Positions 55,870-64,000 of a stretch of 64,000 nt of DNA are shown here, one piece after another. Below the pieces are notes generated by a model that was given only the letters and a program-made list of their open reading frames with translations, made no database searches and was not told the DNA's origin. The DNA comes from Aspidapion aeneum (Eukaryota; Arthropoda; Insecta; Coleoptera; Brentidae). Made by a program: the position numbers and the translations under genes. The DNA is taken from NCBI GenBank assembly GCA_963576565.1, contig OY755045.1, positions 39,948,667 to 40,012,666 of the forward strand, given 5' to 3'. Within the stretch, counting starts at the first letter, position 1, and each line of letters opens with the position of its first letter.

Positions 55870-57000
55870 AACTCAAAAGCGGAACGAAATTAAGTCGAAT
55901 CTCAGAATGATGGAACCGTGAAAAAGTCGAATAGCAAAAGAGCCGAACCGTAAAAAAGTCGAAAAATAAAAAAACCAAAATCAAAGGAGATAAAAGCAAT
56001 TTAACGACAACGTATTTTTGTCGATCCGTAAAATTATCGAAAATAATTAAACGAATCGTAATTTTGTCGATCGGTAAAAATGTCGAAAATTAATCGTAAT
56101 CGAAACGTAAAAAGTCGAATTGTAAACTCCTCGATTTTATAACACAGCTGCAAAAAACTCCCCATATTGCCAAGAGTACCTAAGAGTCTAGCCAAACCTA
56201 ACCTGTCAGCGCCAGTTCAATGAATTTAGCAAAGAAATTTTGCTAAATATGACAACATCGCACCTTCATTTTTGATTTTTCTACGGTTCGACTTTTCTAC
56301 GGTTTGATCTTTTTGTGTCTATTCTCCTTTGCGTATTGCACGTCAGCGGCGTAGCGTGGGGGGGCGCGGGGGGTTCGTCGCTTCCCCCCGCCCCGAGGGT
56401 AGTGGCGCCCCATAGGTGGGAGAGGCGCCCTTGTGACGTATCGGCCGCCCCCTCATACATGATGACCTTTTTTTTTTTTTTTTTTTTTTTTAGTTGCAAG
56501 ATTCGTCAGAGGCGCCCTTGTGACTTATCGGCCGCCCCCTGACATATGATGACCTTTTTTTTTTTTTTTTTGGTCGCAAGATTTGTGAGAGGCGCCTTTT
56601 TGACCTTTTGGTTTTTTTTTTGCCGTAAGATTTTTCATCAGTTTTCAGAGGCGCCCTTTTTAGCTGTCGCCCCCCCCCCCCCCCCGCCCTTTCGGGCACG
56701 CTACGCCGCTGTTGCACGTTTAATTTTCGACTATATTATTTTCGACATTTTATTTACGGGTCGACAAAATTGCGATCGACAAAAATACCTGTCAACATCG
56801 AATTGCTTTTTTCTTTTTCGATTTTTTGATTTTTTTGGTTGAAGTCTTGAGGCGATCTCATTGAACTACAGAAGCATTGAAGTATTATGCTTTGGCCTGT
56901 TGCGATTCGACTTTTTTACGGTTCGACCATTCTGCGTTTCGACTGAACTCCGTTTCGACCATTTTATGTTTCTACCAAACTTTTTTTAATGTTTTTGTCG
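55870..57000. mobile_element. Foldback-like element 3 (arms of an AAAAAGTCGAA word), with a hAT MITE
   Basis: Left arm (55870-56140): scattered copies of aaaaagtcgaa, gtcgatcggtaaaa and similar. Right arm (56275-56330 and 56715-56985): inverted words (ttcgactttt, acggttcgac, cgtttcgacca). Same layout as elements 1 and 2 but with another word. The hAT MITE copy 2 sits between the arms. No protein coding. Confidence 0.55.
56344..56711. mobile_element. hAT MITE, copy 2 (368 bp)
   Basis: TIRs CAGCGGCGTAGCGTG / CACGCTACGCCGCTG and a perfect 8-bp duplication ttgcacgt (56336-56343, 56712-56719). Inverted relative to copy 1. Two internal ggcggccgata units and long T runs. Confidence 0.94.
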
Positions 57001-58169
57001 GTCGCCGTGCTTTACGCGTTTGGGCCAGGGGGGACGCCGTAATTACCTCCACCTCCCTAGAAATAAAATATATAAATTAGTTTTAGTAATTAATTATTTT
57101 AAGGGCTAACGGGATATAATTACCCCCCTAAAAAAAAAATTACAAATAGTTTCTCCTTATTGGCGTGCGTATCATTTCTGTGGTAAAAAGTTAAAAGGGC
57201 AAGTCAAATTTTAACGTTTTTGAGATTTTTGTGTAGATTAGCTATCAAGGAAAAAAGTTTACATAGTTTAACTACAAATTGGCAAAAAAAAATTTCAAAA
57301 TTGAACAATTTTCTATATTACACGAATGATTTTGGTAAAAATGACTAAATATCTTGCTTTAGTTTAAATAATATAAGTAAATATATTGTCTGACAGAATA
57401 TTCGGAAAAGGGCATAAGAAGGGTAGGTAATACGCTGACCTCGTTTTTCACTATTTTTATTGAATGAATAATGGCATTTAATAAGGGAATATGTCCCGAA
57501 TAGCCCATTGTTTAATTCTTCCTTAGCATCTGGGACATATCTCCACATGTTCTCCGCCAAAATCCCTCTTGAGCTTCGCTAGATCTTACTAGATATAAGG
57601 CCCCAAAAGTCCTAAAAATCAGTATTTTATGACTTTCTCGAAAACTAATAACTTAAAAAAAAAGTGAAGAGAGAAAAAGTACACAAAATCATTTGTTCTA
57701 TAATGTTAAATTAAGAAAAGAACCTAACATTTAAAAAAAGATATTATACATTTTTTTTTATTTTACTTTTTTTCTACTCTGTAGTTACTTACTAAATTTC
57801 GTTTTTGTTTCTTAAAAGTTTAACGTCTTTAAGTAAGGCTTAGGCCAATGGTCAATAATATCCAGAGCGCCATTGGGACATGGAATTTTATTTTTATAAC
57901 AATTAAGCAGTGTATGAGAAAAAAGCGTAACATAAAACAAGTTTAACTTCTGAGTGGAAACACCTTTAAAATATGCGCAAATGTGCACAATTTAATTTAT
58001 TTGAAATTCCAAAAAACTGCTATTGATAGCAAAAATAGTGTTTTATTAAACTTTAATGGGACAAAGGGGTTAAAGCAAAATTAATTTAACCTAAGGGTGG
58101 TTTTTTAAGGGTTTAAAATTATAAACATGACTTTACATGAGTTTTACCGAATCATCATAATTTTCCCCT

Positions 58170-58171
<2 letters not shown>
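57001..58171. other. AT-rich DNA, nothing recognised
   Basis: No supportable gene, RNA or repeat. Confidence 0.4.

Positions 58172-58232
<61 letters not shown>
58172..58232. repeat. (TA)n microsatellite
   Basis: About 30 TA dinucleotides without interruption. Confidence 0.98.
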
Positions 58233-58234
<2 letters not shown>

Positions 58235-58490
58235 AAAAGCGTTAGTTTCTAAGATATATACAAAAAATAATTTATCCATGTACATATAGCCTGGTTTATG
58301 ACAATCTTGATATAAAAAACTGAAAATGGCATATTAATACGAGTATTTGTTCAAACGTTATTTCAGTACTTCTGTTTATAATTTTCACCCCTAAATAAAC
58401 CACCCATACGATAGAGATTATTACCCTTAAATACTACTTTGCAACAAAAGGACACCAATTAGATCCATGCTTGAGGCTTAAGTCTTATGA

Positions 58491-58496
<6 letters not shown>

Positions 58497-58554
<58 letters not shown>
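58497..58554. repeat. (AT)n microsatellite
   Basis: About 29 AT dinucleotides abutting a LINE coding fragment. Confidence 0.98.
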
Positions 58555-58557
<3 letters not shown>

Positions 58558-58755
58558 AGGCATATTCATAATTATCAAACTAGATCTAGTACTGCCAATA
58601 ATTTTTATATTAATGATTTTCAAAGTGACACCTTGTTCAGTGTAGGCTTAAGATTATTCAATAGTATTCCGTCGGAGTTAAAACAATGTAACTCGCTAAT
58701 GAAGTTTAAACGTGAATGTTCTAAATATGTGAAACATTGTTATAATATTTAGTAG
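58555..58755 (+). pseudogene. LINE RT C-terminal fragment
   Basis: Encodes HIHNYQTRSSTANNFYINDF and a following SVGLRLFNSIPSELKQCNSL segment, then stops. The (Y.TR)...(F.vGlrlyN.lP..lk) pattern is the usual C-terminal end of CR1/Jockey-like RT proteins. 5'-truncated remnant; its 3' UTR probably continues to about 58880. Confidence 0.65.
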
Positions 58756-58889
58756 CAAACTTTATGCATAGTGTTATGAAAAAATTGTAAAATACTTACT
58801 TTAAAAAAACAAAAACTAAGTTTTAGTAAATAGTGTTTAATATTATAAAGTAATAACATTAGAGATCTGAGCCCTGAAGGGGAGAAAAA

Positions 58890-59401
58890 CTAGAGATATC
58901 CCAAAAAAAATAACCCCAAAATTAAATTCGCCCCGCCTGGGAAAACAGAGTCTATTAAACTAGAAAACAAAGGAAAAAATCGGCAACACGCTAGAAGCTT
59001 ACCTTCTGTAATTCTGCAGCAGTCCCAAAATTTCACTGGCGGCACCGCCCCTCCTTGTGACTGGAATTTCGGTCTTCAACCCAGAAACACGTGTGACTTC
59101 TTTTAATTTTTTGGCGGAAGTGATTTCTTCATTCCCCTGTCACACACAGGGTGGCACTTCAAACTCCCAGCGTGAGCAAAAAACGCGCATGATTTTAACA
59201 AAATGATCAGGTGATCAAAAAGAAAATAACTTTCAACAAAGAGAGAAATTATCACCTGGTCGGAATTTTTCCCAAACAGGACTTTCTTTTTTTGAAGGTT
59301 TTGGCAGAAAGCCCAAAAATATCAATACAAACTTTAAAGTTAGGTTTTCCAAAAAATTCAAAATAAAACAATAAAGAAAAAATAACTGGCAGCATTAAAC
59401 A
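58890..59401 (-). repeat. Probable 3' LTR of the second BEL/Pao element
   Basis: On the - strand a purine-rich ggtgggcggaa is followed by TGTTTAATGCTGCC at 59401, as expected for the LTR start after a polypurine tract. The far end is uncertain (about 58890-58990) because the 5' LTR lies outside the window. Confidence 0.45.
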
Positions 59402-59605
59402 TTCCGCCCACCATAAAAATTCCCAATTTTTATAGAAAAACCCAAAAACAAAAAAATCAAAAAAAAAGGTTATTCAATTGCCCAAAGGGTCTAAACAATA
59501 AATTAGCATTTTTGCAACAATAATTTTATCGCAATAACTATGGATGTCATACTTAAGTTAATTCAAATAAGCATAATTCACGCTACACAAGGCTTTGAAG
59601 GTTGG

Positions 59606-60517
59606 TTACTGGCTGGGTAACGGACATACCTTCACCAAACTATGGTCAAGTAATCCTTTCGCGGTTTTTACTTGCACGACACGGGGGATTCTATCTGGAC
59701 TCGAGTAAATTTTTTCAATTCTACCGAGTGACCACTTCAATGGGGGTAGGTTTTCATCGGGAGGGGCTGTCAAGGGTTCCAAAGTGAGGAAATGTCCAGG
59801 AGTAAGACTTTGAAAGTCATGAGGATCAGGGCTCATACTACACAATGGTCGACTATTTAAAATAGCCTCAATCTGAACCAATACAGTCATCAACTCTTCA
59901 AAGGTTAGGATTTGATCCCCCACAATTCTCTTCAGATGAGTTTTCGTGGACTTTACCCCAGACTCATGGAGTCCACCAAAATGCGGACTGGCGGGTGGAT
60001 AAAAACACCACTTAATCGCTAAAGTCTCAGCAGCTTGCTGACAATAGGACACAAGGAGGTTATTTGCCCCAACAAAATTAGTGCCCTGGTCACTGTAGAG
60101 GGCAGCATATCTGGCACGTCTACCAACAAATCGGCGGAGGGCAGACAAAAATGCATCAGTGGACAAATCAGAAACAGCCTCCAAGTGAATGGCCTTTGTT
60201 GGGAAACAAACAAAAATACACCCATAAGCCTTTTGACTTTTTACACCACGACGCTTGGTTAACGTGATGGAGAATGGACCCATAAAATCTACACTAACAT
60301 GGGAAAAGGGCTTCACCTGGGACACTCTAAATTTAGGAAGGTCACCCATGAATGGGTGCAATGGTTTGGGATTTACCCTGGCACAACAAAAACACTTGGA
60401 AATAACACTGTGAATGGCACTTTTCACCGACAAAATCCAAAACTGTTGATTTAGGAGGTACTCCAATAAGCGAGGACCTGGATGTCCATGCTCATTATGG
60501 AATTTTTCAATAATCAA
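59606..60517 (-). pseudogene. BEL/Pao integrase
   Basis: 303-residue piece. Zinc domain HNEHGHPGPRLLEYLL with CFCCARVNPKPL. Core with Asp in VSVDFMGPF, Asp in LYSDQGTNFVGA and Glu in HFGGLHESGVKSTK. C-terminal part with LTPGHFLTLEPL and WSLGRIEKIY (the BEL-type tail). The catalytic triad is kept. It is cut from the upstream RNase H part by a one-base frameshift at about 60545. Stop, then ~200 bases to the presumed LTR. Confidence 0.9.
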
Positions 60518-61020
60518 AGTGGTAAGCCTATGACTACTAACAACATGGGGTGTTTCACCTCATATGCTAAATCAGTGTGACGTAATCTACCGCCCACCCT
60601 GAGAACACCATAGGAATCAAGAAAAGGAGCCAACTTTCGAAGAGGCTTAGCACAACTCTCACCCTTACATATCCTTTTCAAATCTTCAAAAAAAACTTCT
60701 TGTTGTACAACTCGCACAACAACTAAAGTAGCATAATAAAGATCTGCCTCATTGAGGGCTTTAGTAGGAAAAGATAAAGAAGGAACTTTTTTCACTCGAA
60801 AAGGTCTCAAACAAAAGGCAGCAATACCCAAGATTTTACGTGAAGATGAGTACTTAGTGAGTAACAGCTGTACTTCATCAAGGGGTATTTCTTCACAAAA
60901 ACAAAACGATTTTCCTCAGGGGGTAGATCAGCATCAAAAGCATCAATTTTATGGTTCATAGGCCATGTTTCACTAGACTGGGCCAACCAGGATGGTCCAG
61001 TACACCAAAGAGGATGGTCT
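60518..61020 (-). pseudogene. BEL/Pao pol linker between RNase H and integrase
   Basis: From the hAT MITE edge (61020) leftward, the frame runs through a connection domain with ALNEADLYYATLVVVRVVQQ and KLAPFLDSYGVLRVGGRLRH. It then shifts at about 60545, where the integrase frame takes over. LRVGGRL is a hallmark of BEL/Pao pol just before integrase. Confidence 0.82.
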
Positions 61021-61421
61021 TAGCGGCATAGCGTGGGGGGGGGGGGCGGGGGGTTCATCGCCCTCCCGCCCCGAGGGTAGTGGCGCCCCATAGGTGGCCG
61101 AAGCGCCCTCAGCTTTATTAAGTCGGGCCGGTAACGACCAATTGAGTGGGTGCCAAAGGAAACTAACGACATGAAGACCTTTTTTTTTTTTGTTTGGTCG
61201 CAAGATTCGTGAGAGGCGCCCTTGTGACGTATCGGCCGCCCCCTCAAACATGATGACCTTTTTTTTTTGTTTTATTTTTCGTCGCAAGATTCGTGAGAGG
61301 CGCCCTTTTGACCTTTTTGTTTTTTTTGTCACAAGATTTTTCATCAGTTTTCAGAGACGCTTTTTTTAGCTGTCGCCCCCCCCCCCCCCCCCCCCGCCCT
61401 TTCGGGCACGCTACGCCGCTG
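61021..61421. mobile_element. hAT MITE, copy 3 (401 bp), inside BEL/Pao pol
   Basis: Ends TAGCGGCATAGCGTG (first base changed from C) and CACGCTACGCCGCTG. Perfect 8-bp duplication gatggtct (61013-61020, 61422-61429). Same orientation as copy 2. It breaks the pol frame of the host element. Confidence 0.94.
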
Positions 61422-64000
61422 GATGGTCTATCAATTGACCAGGAAGTAAGCTCCGGGATAAGCAATCAGCTGGGTGCTCCTTACCATTTACATGATACCA
61501 ACAGCTGGGGGGCACTTTCTCTTGAATAGTCGTTACACGATTGGCTACAAAAACCTTTCGTTTTGATGGACACGATTTTATCCAAGCAAGGGTAACGCTG
61601 GAGTAAGAACAAGCAAAAATCTTATCAATCGGGATGCAATCAAGATGATTGCCAACAAACTGCAATAGCTCTGCCAACAATACAGCAGCACACAATTCTA
61701 AGCGTGGAATAGAAATACTTTTCAAAGGGCACACCCTACTTTTCCCACAAAAAAGGGAGATAGAAATATTTCCATCCAACTCAATTTGTCGAATATATAC
61801 TGCACCACCATATGCACACATTGAGGCGTCACAAAAGCCATGCAATTCAGTGGTGACAGCATTTTGCTTCACAACATAACGAGGTATTGATATCGAAGAT
61901 AATAATGGTAGTTGCGACACAGAGTTGCCACTGTGCAACAATATCACTGGAAGGGTATCATCCCATGAAAGACCCTGGACCCCCAAACGTTGCATTAAAC
62001 ACTTAGCAACCAAAACAACTGGGGCTAGGAACCCGAGTGGATCATATATCCTTGCAATCTCAGATAGAATGTTTCTCTTGGTACAAGGTCTTTCCATGGG
62101 CATCACATCATAACAAAACGAATCAGATTTTGGACACCATTTTACCACCTTCACAACTGGGTGGTGTGGAACAAAATATGAATGGAAGTCAGGGTTAGAA
62201 TTGTCCAATTTCAGAAGCCCCTGGTCTAGGTAATCCTGAACAAATTCTTTGTACACACTATACAAAGCAGGATTCCTCAATAATCGGTTTTCCATCATAT
62301 TGAATCTACGCAATGCTTGACCTTTAGAGTCACCAAGTTCTTGTCGAGGCTCTCTGAAAGGTAAACGAACAACATACCTGCCAAACTCAGTTCCAGAATG
62401 AGCGGCAGCAAACAATTTTCCACAAAAGTCCTCATCAGAGGGAAGAGGGATTTTTGGAGGGGTCGACTCTAGTTCCCAAAACTTTTGTAAGGTACTATCC
62501 AATCCAGATTCTATAGGGGAAGACACTAAGGTCAACAAACTAATGGGTTTTTGAGTTTTACGAGGACCATCAAAACCACCAAGGTGTATCCAACCAAATA
62601 TTGAATTAATGGCACAAGGTCCTCCATTTTCTCCTTTTTTAAAGCCAGGCACAAGCATCTGACCAAACAAATCAACACCAATCAAAAGGTCTACACTACT
62701 AGGTTGTCCAAAATTAGGATCTGCAAAATCTAAATCTTTTAGGTATGGCCACTGAATAGAATCATATTCTACAACAGTCACAGGTATGGTTCCACAAATT
62801 TTAGGAATAAGAATGACATCACAGGAAAACAAACTATCAGGAAACTTGGCGGAGCCTATTTTCAATGTAACATTGCCATATGAAGTACTAGAAATCATGC
62901 CATTTATTCCCTCAATAGGAGTTCTATTCGGAGCTACTTTAAGTCCTAACCTCTCAGCCAAAGAGACAGTTACAAAGGACGCTTCACTAGCAGAATCTAA
63001 AATTGCCCGACAAGACACAAACTTGTTGTGGGCATCTAACACTAAAACTTGGGCAGTTGCAAAAAGCACAGGTCTCCTCTTACGAGGTTCAAAATGGTTG
63101 CTACTGGGTGTAGCTGTACACAATGCCTGTTTGGCACCTTCACTATTAGGTATGTGGGGGCTCTCCCCTGGACAATCATCTAAAGACACAGGTCTCCTCT
63201 TACGAGGTTCAAAATGGTTGCTACTGGGTGTAGCGGTACACAATGCCTGTTTGGCACCCTCACTATCAGGTATACGGGGGGTCTCCGCCGGACAATCAAC
63301 TTGGTGGCTCGGAGAGCTTTTCACAAAGTGCAACAGGGAATGGTGAAGACCCTGGCACTGACGACACGTGGCATTTGTAGGGCATTGAGATACACCATGT
63401 TTGCCAAAGCAGTTAAAACACAATCGTTCACGCTTAACAAATTGATGGCGCTGACCTACTTCTAATTCCAGAAATCTGGTACACTTCACAAGGGGATGGT
63501 AGGGCTGTTGCTGGCAATAAACACAACCTTTATTACCAGACTGGCCTGTTCCAGTCAATAACACAGGATAGGGTGGTTTGCCACCCTTCCTAGGGGGTAG
63601 AGGAGGTGAGACCTCCTTCGGCTTATTCAAAAGAGAACTATTTTCCAAAGCCCGACAATTTTTCTCTAAGAATTTAAACAAATCTTTATAGGACGGGATT
63701 TCCTTATCACTATACTCAATCTCAAACTGAGTTTTCAATGGGGTATCAACTTTTTGCAAAAGAAGAATCATTTTAGCAAAATCTAAAAGGTCTACATTAT
63801 CATAGTTTGACAAAGCTTCCAAATTTTCCCGGAAAGTGGACAACAATAACCTTAAATCATGTGGGCTGCTCGATTTTGCAGAAGGGGCTTGACAAATAGA
63901 CGTCCAATAATTTGTTACCAAGAGTCTTTTATTATTAAAGCGTCTAATCATCGCATCGAAGGCTACTCGATAATTATCTGAGGTTAGCGGTATGTTCCTA
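61422..64000 (-). pseudogene. BEL/Pao gag-protease-(RT)-RNase H frame, RT core missing
   Basis: The frame is open from the right edge to the MITE (at least 846 residues). In order: end of a DUF1759 gag domain, a CCHC cluster (CFNCFGKHGVSQC, CRQCQGLHHSLLH), a 40-residue tandem duplication, and the protease (RAILDSASEASFVTV). The RT entry follows (FGRYVVRLPFREPRQELGDS, HSYFVPHHPV) and then, directly, KWCPKSDSFCYDV, TKRNILSEIARIYDPLGFLA and RNase H (ELHGFCDASMCAYGGAVYI, WIKSCPSKRKVFVANRV). The RT palm with its YVDD site is absent at about 62150, yet the frame is unbroken. Because of the MITE, pol cannot continue to integrase. Confidence 0.9.
63071..63310 (-). repeat. 120-bp in-frame tandem duplication in BEL gag-protease
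   Basis: ggtctcctcttacgaggttc starts at 63071 and again at 63191. The two 120-bp units (40 codons, around SEGAKQALCTATPSSNHFEP) differ at only a few positions. Confidence 0.92.

Noticed and set aside
58471..58554. Tyr-Ile repeat start of the frame at 58471
   Set aside because: Translation of the (AT)n microsatellite; only the part after 58555 is LINE-derived.

Overview
The window is a stretch of arthropod (most likely insect) nuclear genome. It is AT-rich, has large introns and is packed with transposable elements. Evidence is spliced animal genes with consensus GT/AG sites plus BEL/Pao, Ty3/gypsy, non-LTR, mariner and hAT-type elements. The insect order cannot be fixed from the sequence alone.

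Only two host genes are present, and they converge. (1) On the + strand, the last four exons of OGT (O-GlcNAc transferase, GT41; 8020-8144, 25705-25813, 28888-29161, 31977-32148) encode the C-terminal catalytic lobe; the rest of the gene lies upstream of the window. Its 17.6-kb intron carries the largest insertion. (2) On the - strand, the complete POLR1F/RPA43 subunit of RNA polymerase I has four exons (55444-55622, 54988-55163, 44675-44843, 39364-42520) whose phases close to a 1,226-residue protein. The first ~175 residues are the conserved fold. The remaining ~1,050 are a lysine/serine/acidic repeat tail in one exon, far longer than in known RPA43 proteins. A decayed tandem copy of the tail exon lies just downstream (37545-39345).

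Layout: 1-1131 LINE ORF1 with one stop (-); 1402-2118 inverted-repeat element; 2439-6133 internally deleted BEL/Pao with two 273-bp LTRs; 8020-32148 OGT end. Inside OGT introns: a hAT-like MITE (8535-19721) split by a Ty3/gypsy element with 414-bp LTRs (8635-19651), itself split by a 4.45-kb LINE (9745-14196); two MITEs; a decayed LINE (21562-24575); dispersed repeats; a foldback-like element; mariner remains. Between the genes (32149-39363) are a tRNA-like inverted SINE pair, several TIR elements and the tail duplicate. POLR1F introns hold a second foldback-like element, a palindromic ~526-bp repeat array, interrupted dispersed repeats and a LINE split by another LINE end. Right of POLR1F: a third foldback-like element with a hAT MITE, AT microsatellites, and a second BEL/Pao (58.9 kb to the right edge) with a hAT MITE inside pol and an in-frame loss of the RT core.

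Main points of interest: the giant, still-growing POLR1F tail; the four-layer nested insertion; one hAT MITE family with three perfect 8-bp target duplications; and foldback elements with a shared core but different short-word arms.
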